Shown here: in pieces, positions 1-8,754 of the stretch | How the letters are laid out: each line of letters begins with the position of its first letter | Numbering within the stretch: position 1 is the stretch's first letter | NCBI RefSeq assembly: GCF_014217335.1 | Contig: NZ_CP060092.1 | Span: 4,579,614-4,643,613 of the forward strand | Direction of reading: 5' to 3' | DNA from: Teredinibacter purpureus | Lineage (GTDB): Bacteria > Pseudomonadota > Gammaproteobacteria > Pseudomonadales > Cellvibrionaceae | DNA: 64,000 nt | The notes under the pieces: generated by a model | Told to the model about the DNA's origin: nothing | Databases searched by the model: none | What the model saw: the letters and a program-made list of their open reading frames with translations, nothing else | Made by a program: the position numbers and the translations under genes

Positions 1-259
1 GCAGTGCCTCTTCCGTGTTGAGCAATCGTAAACCGTAGGGGTGGAGCAGATACGCCAGCGCCTCCCCTATGGTTTCTAGCTGTTTGGGGATATGAATTGA
101 GATAATAGATTCAAGTAAATTGCGCTGTGCTGGCGTTGCGCCCACCTGCACCGACACATAGCGGCTCTCTGGTATCACCGAGCTGATTTCCTCTGCCAAT
201 GAGAGTGATGAGACACCCAACACCATCAGCGTGGTTAGGGTTAAAGGTTTTCGTTTCAT
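1..259 (-). CDS. PilL N-terminal-like protein of PFGI-1-class ICE (partial)
   Basis: The gene begins with ATG at 259 and runs off the left edge after 86 codons, so only the N terminus is visible. It opens with a short Lys/Arg-rich start and a hydrophobic stretch (about residues 5-22) that looks like a signal peptide. It then has a segment with SRYVSVQVGATPAQ, HIPKQ and GEALAYLLHPYGLRL, the pattern I associate with the N-terminal domain of PilL-like proteins of PFGI-1/clc-type integrative conjugative elements (pilus/PilN-like lipoprotein region). Family assignment is from memory of that motif; the missing C terminus cannot be judged. It supports the reading that the left part of the window is ICE backbone. 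Confidence 0.55.
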   Translation of the reverse strand, partial: MKRKPLTLTTLMVLGVSSLSLAEEISSVIPESRYVSVQVGATPAQRNLLESIISIHIPKQLETIGEALAYLLHPYGLRLLNTEEAL

Positions 260-414
260 GCTGTTCGCCCACCGAATCAATAATCAGAATCGACAGGCTA
301 ACGGAACCGAATTGGTTTATGAGGTAACAATGGTTCGGACGACAAAGACCGTTAAGTGATAGTTTTTTTAAAAAAATAACACTGACCTAACCAGAGTTAG
401 ATCAGTGTTGTGGG

Positions 415-756
415 TTACTGGGCAAAAGCCAGTTGATTTAAAGGTTGTAGTCGAATAGCCGATAGTGGCTCCCAGTGCTTAAGTACCACGAGGGTTTCCC
501 ATCGTACACTTGTTACACCTATCATCGACGTGTCTGTCAACTGAGCTTGCAGCTTGAGTAATAATGCTCTGATGCTATAACTCTCCGAGATCGTGCCTTC
601 GGCATGAACCCGGAGCGTTTGGCCTTCGAGCGAAATATCCATATAACCCGTATCAACAAACTCTGTTTCTTTTAGCATATTCAAAACAGAACCTAGTACG
701 ATTTTATCGGCATCCGCTTTCAGCTTGACTGCACCGCGCATTTCCAAGAACTCCAT
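415..756 (-). CDS. Hypothetical protein, 113 aa, ICE-associated
   Basis: I do not recognise this protein. The ATG at 756 is preferred over the upstream one at 771 because a GAGGAG ribosome-binding site lies about 8 bases before it. The product is small and soluble, without membrane segments or a signal peptide, and alternates short hydrophobic strands with charged residues (ADADKIVLGSVLNMLKET, YMDISLEGQTLRVHAEG), which suggests an alpha/beta fold. It sits between the split integrase and the PilL-like gene, in the same direction, so it is probably part of the mobile element. Confidence that it is a real gene is moderate. Confidence 0.5.
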   Translation of the reverse strand: MEFLEMRGAVKLKADADKIVLGSVLNMLKETEFVDTGYMDISLEGQTLRVHAEGTISESYSIRALLLKLQAQLTDTSMIGVTSVRWETLVVLKHWEPLSAIRLQPLNQLAFAQ

Positions 757-887
757 AGTCTTTCTCCTCATGATTAAAAAAGAGAAAGATGTCGCAGCGG
801 GAAATCATTTCTCCCGTTGGGGTGGTAGCAACCAATAACACTCAGATGATGGTCTGGTGCGGTATAGGTCGTACCGTTCAAATGACA

Positions 888-931
888 GGCTGTGACCTGT
901 CGGGTGCTATTGAAACTGCAATAGCCACAGT
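888..931. repeat. Imperfect direct repeat, copy 1 (integrase-proximal)
   Basis: A 44 bp segment whose last 30 bases match 2675-2704 at 27 positions; the similarity extends leftward through GGCTGTGA. Each copy contains a CTATTG/CAATAG stem. The two copies bracket the split integrase gene and the palindrome-rich region. Confidence 0.7.
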
Positions 932-957
932 GTATTTTTACACTCCGCGTGTGTTCA

Positions 958-1825
958 TTACCGCCCTAAATACACCACAGTAATTTGTTCGCGCTCGTGG
1001 CCCAGCTCCTGCGATATGGCAAAGCGAGCCGCCCTGTCATTAAGGCGCTCGTTTTCTTCCAGCTCTTTATGGCTTGGCCCACCGCAGGCCGGTGCAGGCC
1101 AGCCGGTCAATTCTCGATAGCGTTCCTGAGCATAACGATGACGCAAGCCGTGTAATTTGGACAAACCCGCAGCATCGGTTAATTTTTCGTACAGCCGAAG
1201 TTGTTGCACATACATCAAGTGCGAGGGAATCAACGAACCTTTGCCTGCAAGGAGGTGCGCACGTTTCACAAGTTCACGTTGCTCATCCGTTCTAATCGGA
1301 ATATCGCGCGCTTTGCCCCCTTTACACCAGCTTGATTTAAGATGGATATAACTGCCTTTATCCGCGTAGTCCGGTCTGAATTTAATCGCCTCTTCACGGC
1401 GAAGGCCAAACGATTTTTGTAATTCAAGGCTGGTTTTAATATGTGGATCAGTGATTTTTTCTAACAGCTCACTATGAAGATCACGGGCTTTTGAGGTGTT
1501 GGTCACAAACACTCGTTCGGCAATACCGTAGTAAGCGTTATCTTTAGCAACCACATTTTGTTTACCGATTTTTTCAGCCCACCAGCGCAATATAGATAGC
1601 CTGTTTTTTTATCGTACCCGATGACAGCCCTTCTTCCAGATAGTGCGCGACCAGCGCATCAATATGCTTGGGTTTTAGTGATTTGGCTTCCATACGACGA
1701 TAGCCCAACTTAAATAATTGGTTAGCCATCGCTTTTAATAATAGTTGGCGGTCAGCCTGGGTGTTGTGGCTTCCATCGGGATTGCGTGTACACAAATTTT
1801 TAAACTGATAGTTAAGATCCTTCAT
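958..1825 (-). pseudogene. Tyrosine integrase (Integrase_1/SAM-like type), frameshifted at an A7 tract
   Basis: Two overlapping reading frames make up one integrase of about 288 residues. The upstream piece (1574-1825) is the N-terminal core-binding domain (SHNTQADRQLLLKAM, ALVAHYLEEGLSSGTIK). The downstream piece (958-1590) is the catalytic domain, with Arg in FGLRREEAIKF, His-x-x-Arg in LHGLRHRYAQ, and LGHEREQITVVYLGR carrying the second His and the Tyr. They join at a run of seven A (complement of 1604-1610): removing one A restores TIKNRLSILRWWAEK, the expected bridge. Every catalytic residue is present, so the break is a single indel, a sequencing error, or a slippage site. The domain type matches integrases of ICE-like islands. 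Confidence 0.8.
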
Positions 1826-2090
1826 TGCCGCGCCCTCTTATTGATAGGGCTTATTTCAGCAATGTGTCGGCCTTTCCGCTACGAAAAATGGTACAAGCAT
1901 GGAGGAACATTATCGGGGGATATTTATAATAAACGCAGCATATTTTTTTACTTTTCCTCATATGAAAATCAGATTAGCTGGAAATCTAACGGCCAATATT
2001 AAGTCAATAAATAAACGCTTAGTCACTCGGTAGAAACGATAATACAAAAGGAGATTTCAGCCAACTTTGTCCGGCGTCTTATTTATCACC

Positions 2091-2371
2091 GACCGGTCTA
2101 CACAGTCACCGGTATTTGGTGCGTCTGGTTATACCAGACAGGCGACCGGTCAGACCGGTCGTATTTACCTATCCGCATACTCCGCAACTTTATGTTTTTA
2201 TAATGGTTTTATCGGAATAATGGAAATTCATTCCTCAAAAGCTGTTGGCCTCTGTTGTGGTGTCTCTCTCTGCATTAAGGTCAGGTTTCTTTAATGTTTC
2301 GGATGATTGAATGACCGTTTAGCACAGTCACTAGCTTTTTACTCACTGGTTTAACCGGTGGATTTACCGGT
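2091..2371. repeat. Cluster of six ACCGGT palindromes
   Basis: ACCGGT occurs at 2092-2097, 2108-2113, 2145-2150, 2154-2159, 2354-2359 and 2366-2371. Three are extended to the perfect 8-mer GACCGGTC (2091-2098, 2144-2151, 2153-2160), the last two separated by a single base. A GTCTGGT-TAT-ACCAGAC hairpin at 2123-2139 lies between them. They resemble multiple sites for one dimeric DNA-binding protein. Confidence 0.7.
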
Positions 2372-2436
2372 CAGAATAGTCGCATGAGCTGAGAAACATA
2401 ATGGTGTTGATACGTTTGGTTAGTGTTAATGACTGT

Positions 2437-2482
2437 CTATTGGCTTTAACCAATAGAGAGATAAGCGATAGTGCTGCTTATC
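2437..2482. repeat. Two adjacent hairpins
   Basis: CTATTGG (2437-2443) pairs with CCAATAG (2450-2456), and GATAAGC (2460-2466) pairs with GCTTATC (2476-2482). Neither is followed by a T run, so they do not look like terminators. Confidence 0.6.
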
Positions 2483-2631
2483 GAACGTCACGGGACACCA
2501 CCCCCATAAAACCTGAGTAACGGCACAACCATCAAAACCCACCGAAAGGTGTAATCCTGATTCGTTTTAACGCCTCAGACGTGTTGCTGCTATTTGATTG
2601 CCAAGCAACCCTCCTCTGTTAATGAATGAAC

Positions 2632-2649
2632 CTTATACCACTGTATAAG
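2632..2649. repeat. Perfect hairpin CTTATAC-CACT-GTATAAG
   Basis: Seven-base stem with a four-base loop, ten bases before the second direct-repeat copy. There is no T run after it. Confidence 0.55.
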
Positions 2650-2658
2650 TGCGTTTAT

Positions 2659-2704
2659 GGCTGTGAACCCGCCGGGGTGCTATTGAGTCTGCAATAGCTA
2701 CAGT
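2659..2704. repeat. Imperfect direct repeat, copy 2
   Basis: Matches 888-931, with 27 of 30 bases identical over 2675-2704 and an extension through GGCTGTGA. It contains the CTATTG (2680-2685) and CAATAG (2692-2697) stem. Both copies have the same orientation, about 1.77 kb apart. Confidence 0.7.
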
Positions 2705-2803
2705 AGGTAGGGCGAGTATTTCATCATTCGTGTGAATAATCTTGTGTAACGGGTACATCACTGCAGGAAAGTTTATGTAGGCCAGTGTCGGCAAGGTTCG
2801 CGC

Positions 2804-2839
2804 CCCCTCGTCACTACCCTAGGGTGTAGTGACGAGGGG
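2804..2839. repeat. 14 bp inverted repeat
   Basis: CCCCTCGTCACTAC at 2804-2817 is exactly complementary to 2826-2839, with an eight-base centre CCTAGGGT. The stem is GC-rich but lacks a T run on either side, so a simple terminator is not obvious. Confidence 0.7.
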
Positions 2840-2940
2840 CTCTCATACTCATCAGAATCTTTCTCTGTATCACTGTTATTTTGCTTACCATCAGCAGTAT
2901 TTAAAATCCATTTCCCAACAGACTTGCATTTTTTATCGTT

Positions 2941-3279
2941 CTATTCTTTATGTTTTATTCGTTCTTCTAATTTCCCCCGTTCCTGAACCAGCCTACGATA
3001 CGCCTCAATGAAACCGAGGTAGTCATCTTCAAAACACAAAGCATTTATGACACACTTGGTCATTAGATAGATGCCCTGTCCCCCACCACCTGTTAGAAAA
3101 ACTTCTTCGTTTGTTTCCAGATAAATCACCAAGGAGAGAAGCGCAGAGCAATTAGTGGTTGTATCTCCCCAGCTGGAGCCAATCAATGGGCTTTGATTAG
3201 GTTGTGGGTTATCGAAAAAATGGGTATAGAATGCTGGGGCTGTATATGTAGTAACTAGCCTGTGACCATTTGACAACAC
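2941..3279 (-). CDS. Hypothetical protein, 112 aa
   Basis: I do not recognise this product. The reading frame starts at GTG 3279 without a strong ribosome-binding site, so the true start is uncertain. The central part is hydrophobic (CSALLSLVIYLET, VFLTGGGGQGIYLMTKCV) and includes a GGGGQG glycine run; the end is a charged helix (RRLVQERGKLEERIKHKE). It ends inside the sequence after the 14 bp inverted repeat and points away from tamA. Composition looks protein-like rather than random, but no function can be given. Confidence 0.4.
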   Translation of the reverse strand: MLSNGHRLVTTYTAPAFYTHFFDNPQPNQSPLIGSSWGDTTTNCSALLSLVIYLETNEEVFLTGGGGQGIYLMTKCVINALCFEDDYLGFIEAYRRLVQERGKLEERIKHKE

Positions 3280-3355
3280 ATGAAGTCTATATGATGTTCA
3301 ACGATTTACACCAGACAGGGGTAATTGAGCTCCGTCTCACGACCACCAACGACTT

Positions 3356-5116
3356 ATGAGCTACAAATTTCTGTGCTGTCTGGTAACTGCCTGGTTTTTT
3401 CACTCTGCCAGCTACGCACTGGACCTCCCAACGCTGCCGTTTTTGGGTAACAAAACCGATGTCAACATCGAGTTAGCCGGCGATAAAACACTGCTCACAG
3501 TGCTCAAGGAAGAGCTTGCCCGACAGCGGCAAAATAATCGCCAATTACAGCTGTATACGACACGGCGTAAAATCGCCCGTTACGAAAGCCAATTGTTAAA
3601 TGAGCGTTTGCGTGCCCAGGGCTACTATGCCGCCGAGGTCAGAGTGGACCTGCGAGATGAGCGTATTGTCTACCAGGTCGATCCAGGCCCGATTTATCGT
3701 GTACGGAAACTGGTATTTCAAGCGCCTGACAGTGTCGGGGTACTGCACGATGTGGTTACGCTCAAACCCGGAGAACCATTGCGGGCTGAAGCGGTTCTGG
3801 CGGATAAAAAAGCGCTGACGACCTACGTCGCAGACAACTTTTGTCTGTATCGTATCGATGTTGATTATCGCGTAGTGATTGAACATCAAACCCAATTCGC
3901 CGATGTGACCTTTGTGGTCGAAGACAGTCCATCTGTGCGCTTTGGCGATATCACTATTACCGGGCTGGAGTCCATCGACGAGCAGTATCTTCGCGCGCGC
4001 CTACCGATTAAAAAGGGTGAATGCTTTAAACTTGGGCGTATCGACACAACTCGCCTCACACTGATACAAACCAATTTATTAGTGAGCGTCAATGCACAAG
4101 TCATGCAGCCTGACAGCGATAGCGTACCAATAACGCTGCATGTGGCTGAACGCCACCACCGCAGAGTCAGCGCCGGTGTGGGGTTTGAATCCGATGAAGG
4201 TTTCGGTGTCTCAGCTGGATGGGAGCATCGTAATTTAATGGGACGCGCACAACGGCTGACCATTGATAGTCATATTGCGCAAAATGCCCAAGTGTTATCG
4301 GCTGGCCTGACGCTGCCTCATTATCGCCGCAATGATCAATCCGTTACCTTTTATACGGATTTGGAACGCGAAAATACCGACGCTTTCCAATCGGATACCG
4401 GCGCACTGGGCGCAGAAATTTCTCGTCAGTTAACGCGCAATCTGCGCGCTTCGGTTGGTGGAGAATTAGCTTTTTCCCAAGTCGAAGAAGACGGCCTGGA
4501 TGATAGTTTCGCACTGCTGTCACTGCCTCTGAGTCTGAAATACGACCGGCGCAACGATCCGCTGGACCCTCGTCGGGGCTGGGTAGCGGCCGGTAGCATA
4601 CGTCCCTATTGGGATGCCTATGACACAGGAACAAAATTTGTAAAATCGACAATCGCTGCGAGCGCCTATTTCTCTTTCGATGAGTTTTTCTGGCGCCCTA
4701 CCCTGGCAATACGTGCTGCAATGGGTGCGATTAGCGGTATAACGCGGGACCAGGTGCCGGCTAACGTGCGATTTTACACGGGCGGTGGCGGCTCCGTGCG
4801 TGGCTATCCTTTCCAAACCTTGGGACCACTCACCGACAACGAACCGGATGGCGGTCTTTCATTTACGGAGTTATCGGTCGAGACCCGACTGCGCTGGGGG
4901 GAGCACTGGGGCGGTGTCGTCTTTGTGGATGGTGGTTTTGCTTACGAAGAGAATGTGCCGCAATTCGGTCAGGACCTGCGCTGGGGTGCGGGTATAGGAC
5001 TGCGCTATTACACCAGCTTTGCCCCCATCCGTTTCGATATTGCAGCCCCTCTGGGCAAGCGCGAAGGTATTGACGACAATTATCAGCTTTACATCAGTAT
5101 CGGGCAGGCCTTCTGA
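3356..5116 (+). CDS. tamA: TamA-like outer-membrane translocation/assembly protein (BamA family)
   Basis: TamA is the outer-membrane partner of TamB in the translocation and assembly module, implicated in outer-membrane protein insertion and phospholipid transport. The 586 residues (E. coli TamA is about 577) begin with a signal peptide ending near SASYA (residue 21). POTRA domains follow at about 60-270 and a 16-strand barrel from about 280 to the end, which finishes in Phe. The barrel carries the GGGGSVRGY motif near residue 475, the loop-6 VRGY signature of Omp85 proteins. The stop overlaps the tamB start (TGATG), so the two are translationally coupled. It starts the plus-strand cargo group of the island; a chromosomal copy presumably exists elsewhere. 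Confidence 0.88.
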   Translation: MSYKFLCCLVTAWFFHSASYALDLPTLPFLGNKTDVNIELAGDKTLLTVLKEELARQRQNNRQLQLYTTRRKIARYESQLLNERLRAQGYYAAEVRVDLRDERIVYQVDPGPIYRVRKLVFQAPDSVGVLHDVVTLKPGEPLRAEAVLADKKALTTYVADNFCLYRIDVDYRVVIEHQTQFADVTFVVEDSPSVRFGDITITGLESIDEQYLRARLPIKKGECFKLGRIDTTRLTLIQTNLLVSVNAQVMQPDSDSVPITLHVAERHHRRVSAGVGFESDEGFGVSAGWEHRNLMGRAQRLTIDSHIAQNAQVLSAGLTLPHYRRNDQSVTFYTDLERENTDAFQSDTGALGAEISRQLTRNLRASVGGELAFSQVEEDGLDDSFALLSLPLSLKYDRRNDPLDPRRGWVAAGSIRPYWDAYDTGTKFVKSTIAASAYFSFDEFFWRPTLAIRAAMGAISGITRDQVPANVRFYTGGGGSVRGYPFQTLGPLTDNEPDGGLSFTELSVETRLRWGEHWGGVVFVDGGFAYEENVPQFGQDLRWGAGIGLRYYTSFAPIRFDIAAPLGKREGIDDNYQLYISIGQAF

Positions 5117-8100
5117 TGATGCGCCGGTTGTTTAGCCGATTCAACATACGACAAACGCGGACGATAGCAAAGTGGTTCGCGCTCACACTCGTTATCGCGT
5201 TCACCACAGTACTGCTGATGGGCGGTACAATGCTGGGCTCAGAGAGTGGACGGCTTTGGTTAACACATAGCGTCGTCAACACACTCAATCAATCCACACT
5301 ACTGCATATCCGCATTAACGATCTTTCAGCCCCCCAACTAGGTCAATGGGAAGCGAAACGCATTAGCATAAACCGAGGTCAACAGACCTGGATAGTTGTC
5401 GATGAGTTAAGCCTCTACTGGCAACCCTTTGCGCTGTTTGATCGCAGCATTATCATCGATCAAATACAGGCAAGGGCTTTTTCGCTGCACAAATTACCGG
5501 CGAACCATGATGACATTATAGAAACAATAAAAAGCGGGGAAAAAGCCAGCAATGCCCTTTTGACTGTCGATAACGTCACATCAAAAATACCGAATGTTCA
5601 GCTTAAGAAACTGGCGATACAGTCGTTACACCTTTATGGTTTTCGTCCCGCCGAAACTGAAAAAGATAGCCTGAGCTATGCGATTAACGCTAACGCACAT
5701 TGGCTAAAAAATTCGCCGTTACACATCGACATAGAAGCGCTGGGGCTTGATGCGATACCTGTAACAATGAATTTACAGGTTCAATCTAACGATTGGACTC
5801 ATGCAACGCTAGCGGGATCGCTCAAGGAGGCGGCGGGCGGTTTTTTCGGAGCGCTTCTGCAATTACCGAAAGAACAGGCTATCGATGCCGGGTTTGATGT
5901 CACTGTAACCAAACTGGCAGACCGATACGGCATTGACATCAAACAGTTAAGTTTGCCCCTGGCGCAGAGAAATCTCATCGCGCAAGGGAGCATCACTGTC
6001 ACTCCGAAAAAAAATACGGTGTCTATAGACCAGCTGACGCTCGCCATTGACGATACTCACCACATCATTAACGGTAGCTGGATCGATCAACAGCTGGATT
6101 TTGAATTGAGTTTAAATAAGTTTCCCTTAGACATCGTCAAACTCTGGCAAGCCTCCATCGATAACGGTGAACTCACCGCTCAACTGAACATTAACGGCAG
6201 CACTGTCCAGCCATACGCTAAGGGAAGCATTAGCGCGAACACGGTGTATAAAGATGTATCGATTGCTGTCGACTTTGTCGGTTCACTCAGTAAAAACCTA
6301 GTCAATATCGAAAACCTGAAAGCAACACTGAACCATTCAGAAATCCTGGCACGCGGTAAACTCGATATCGTGTCCGACACATCAAACATTGAAGTCTCCG
6401 CCAAAGCGCTAGATTTAACCCAGTTTGACCTATTGGGCATTCACCTCCCCCCTACCCTGAATGCAACAATCGTCTCTGCGCAAGCCACATTACATGGCTC
6501 TGCGCGTAACCTTAGCGGTAATCTGACCTTCATTGCAAAAGGTGACTATGAGCAACAGCCATTTTCACTGGCAAGCCATTTGATGAAAGATGACAGCACA
6601 GTCTTTATTAACCGTGCTGAGTTAACAGTCGCTGACGCAAGCGCTTCACTAGAAGGCAAGCTACAAACCCAAACACTTGAGACTAATCTCACTCTACAGG
6701 CCAAGTCTATGCCTCTGAGCTTGTTGCAATTGGCTGGGATTACGTTGCCGGACACATTAAACGCACAACTCAACACCCAGCTAAACCTTAGCGGCAATTT
6801 GCGCAATCCGAGGATAGCCGGCGACGCACAACTGCAAGGTGTTTATCAAGCGATTCCGTTTACTGTCAACGCAAGCGGCTATCACCACAACAACGATTCT
6901 CAACTAAAGACAGCGAGCGTGTCGGCATTTGACGAACAGGTCTTCACAGCATCCGGCTACTATCGACGGGGGCAATTCGATATTCGTGCGCAGGCTAAAC
7001 AGTTGCCCTCACAACTTTTCTCAGCCATTGGCTGGGCTGTTCAACCGGGACATTTCAATGCGGATATTCACGCCCAAGGTTCATTAACTACCCCTACCCT
7101 AAACGGCAGCTTGAACTATGGATCTGTATTACATGGCTATGATGATGAAGGGGAAGAAAAGAATATCAACTTCGTATGGAATCTGGACATCACTACAAAC
7201 GCTGACGCTGACGCTGACGCTATCAATTTTGCATCAACCTTTACACGGGACAATCACCTCCCAGGAGAACTAGTCGTCAGGATTCCGATACAACCCTATG
7301 TTCATCATGCGGCAAAACAACAGCGCTCTTCGGAATTCCGGGACCTTCCTCTGCAAGCGTCGCTAAAGGGACACTTTAATTTGCAAACCATTTCTTTTTT
7401 ACTGGACCCGGACCTTCACCGGCTGACAGGAAACTTCGACACCGACATAAAGTTAAGCGGTACCCTCGCAAAACCCAAACTCAAAGGCACTTTACAGGTT
7501 GATGGCGCACGCTACGAAAACCCGATGACCGGCACCCTTATCGAGCATATTGATTGCGTTGTTAGTGCTGAGCAAATCATGCTGAATATCGACGCCTGCC
7601 AAGCAACGGATGGTGGCGCTGATGACAAGAACGGACAATACACATTGGCAGGCACCGTACATCTACCTGTCGATGGATCTTCTGGACGTGTTGCGCTAAA
7701 AGTAAAAACCCAAGGCGCTACTATTTTACGGCGACCTGATATTGACAGCGAGGCAACCGGCGAGATAACACTATCCGGCGATTTTACCACACTGCTCGCC
7801 TCCGGCAATTTAGAAGTAGCGCCTTTTACTGCCGTTTTTGACGCCAATTCTTCCAGTGGCATACCCAGTATTACCGTTGAAGAAGTGCAATCTCAGCAGG
7901 AACATGAGGGCACAAATAAAAAGACAACACCGGTATTACCGACCGTACAATTTGATCTTGTCATAACGGCCAGCCATCAAGCGTATTTGCGCGGCCATGG
8001 GCTTGAAGCGGAACTACAAGGGCAAATCGACATACACGGTGATAGTAACAAACCGCTCTACGAGGGCGAATTTAAAACAGTGCGCGGCGTCTTTGAACTA

Positions 8101-8661
8101 TTTAACAAAAAATTCAAGCTGGAACACGGGCAAGTTAATTTTGCCAATAATGCTATCGGTTTGGCGATAACCGGTGTTTATGAAAAAAACGGGCAACGCA
8201 TCCAAGCTGACCTGGCGGGTACTAATGACAACATTACACTTCACTTCTCGGCGATTCCGCAAATACCCGAGGATGAAATACTGGCTTTTATTATTTTTGG
8301 TAAATCACTACAAAAAATCACCCCGTTTGAAGCGATACAACTGGCCTCAGCAGTACAGACATTACGCAGCGGTGGCAGCGGTTTTTTTGATCCTATCGGC
8401 AGTGCTCGCGAACTATTGGGTATTGATACCCTATCCATCGAATCCGCAGCCACTGAAGACGGACAAAGCGGCGTTAATGTCGGCATCGGTAAATATCTCA
8501 ATGAAAAAGTCTATCTGGAGCTGGAGCGCACACCGAATCCATCACAACCCTGGAAAGGTAATCTCGAAATTGAACTGACACCCAGTATCAATTTGGAAAG
8601 CTCGACCGGCGGTCAAACAGGTATTGAAGGCGCGAATCTCAAGTGGAAACGAGACTACTAA
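5116..8661 (+). CDS. tamB: TamB-like translocation/assembly module protein (DUF490, AsmA-like)
   Basis: TamB is an inner-membrane-anchored, periplasm-spanning beta-helical protein that works with TamA and can act in lipid transport. The 1181 residues (E. coli about 1259) start with a signal anchor (about 17-42). A long run of repetitive beta-strand sequence follows (repeated GNLT, GSLT, GTLQ-like turns), then a C-terminal DUF490/TamB domain with PEDEILAFIIFGKSL near residue 1050. Start codon overlaps the tamA stop. A small tandem GCTGAC repeat encoding alternating Asp-Ala lies at about 7201-7221. The gene is intact, and its presence on a mobile element beside ion channels suggests an envelope-fortifying role (inference). 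Confidence 0.87.
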   Translation: MMRRLFSRFNIRQTRTIAKWFALTLVIAFTTVLLMGGTMLGSESGRLWLTHSVVNTLNQSTLLHIRINDLSAPQLGQWEAKRISINRGQQTWIVVDELSLYWQPFALFDRSIIIDQIQARAFSLHKLPANHDDIIETIKSGEKASNALLTVDNVTSKIPNVQLKKLAIQSLHLYGFRPAETEKDSLSYAINANAHWLKNSPLHIDIEALGLDAIPVTMNLQVQSNDWTHATLAGSLKEAAGGFFGALLQLPKEQAIDAGFDVTVTKLADRYGIDIKQLSLPLAQRNLIAQGSITVTPKKNTVSIDQLTLAIDDTHHIINGSWIDQQLDFELSLNKFPLDIVKLWQASIDNGELTAQLNINGSTVQPYAKGSISANTVYKDVSIAVDFVGSLSKNLVNIENLKATLNHSEILARGKLDIVSDTSNIEVSAKALDLTQFDLLGIHLPPTLNATIVSAQATLHGSARNLSGNLTFIAKGDYEQQPFSLASHLMKDDSTVFINRAELTVADASASLEGKLQTQTLETNLTLQAKSMPLSLLQLAGITLPDTLNAQLNTQLNLSGNLRNPRIAGDAQLQGVYQAIPFTVNASGYHHNNDSQLKTASVSAFDEQVFTASGYYRRGQFDIRAQAKQLPSQLFSAIGWAVQPGHFNADIHAQGSLTTPTLNGSLNYGSVLHGYDDEGEEKNINFVWNLDITTNADADADAINFASTFTRDNHLPGELVVRIPIQPYVHHAAKQQRSSEFRDLPLQASLKGHFNLQTISFLLDPDLHRLTGNFDTDIKLSGTLAKPKLKGTLQVDGARYENPMTGTLIEHIDCVVSAEQIMLNIDACQATDGGADDKNGQYTLAGTVHLPVDGSSGRVALKVKTQGATILRRPDIDSEATGEITLSGDFTTLLASGNLEVAPFTAVFDANSSSGIPSITVEEVQSQQEHEGTNKKTTPVLPTVQFDLVITASHQAYLRGHGLEAELQGQIDIHGDSNKPLYEGEFKTVRGVFELFNKKFKLEHGQVNFANNAIGLAITGVYEKNGQRIQADLAGTNDNITLHFSAIPQIPEDEILAFIIFGKSLQKITPFEAIQLASAVQTLRSGGSGFFDPIGSARELLGIDTLSIESAATEDGQSGVNVGIGKYLNEKVYLELERTPNPSQPWKGNLEIELTPSINLESSTGGQTGIEGANLKWKRDY

Positions 8662-8754
8662 CTCTTTTTTTTCTTAGGTGACTTCGATGCTTTAGAAGGA
8701 TAGTGTAACCATGAATAGTCTAATCATAAAACGATCTATCCGATCAGTTGAGAA

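Larger units (their letters stand above)
1826..2940. other. 1.1 kb non-coding region rich in palindromes
   Basis: No convincing gene on either strand. The stretch holds six ACCGGT palindromes, a GTCTGGT/ACCAGAC hairpin at 2123-2139, hairpins at 2437-2456, 2460-2482 and 2632-2649, the second copy of the integrase-flanking repeat, and a 14 bp stem at 2804-2839. This density suggests a replication, transfer or recombination origin, or a heavily regulated promoter block; the sequence alone does not decide which. Confidence 0.6.
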
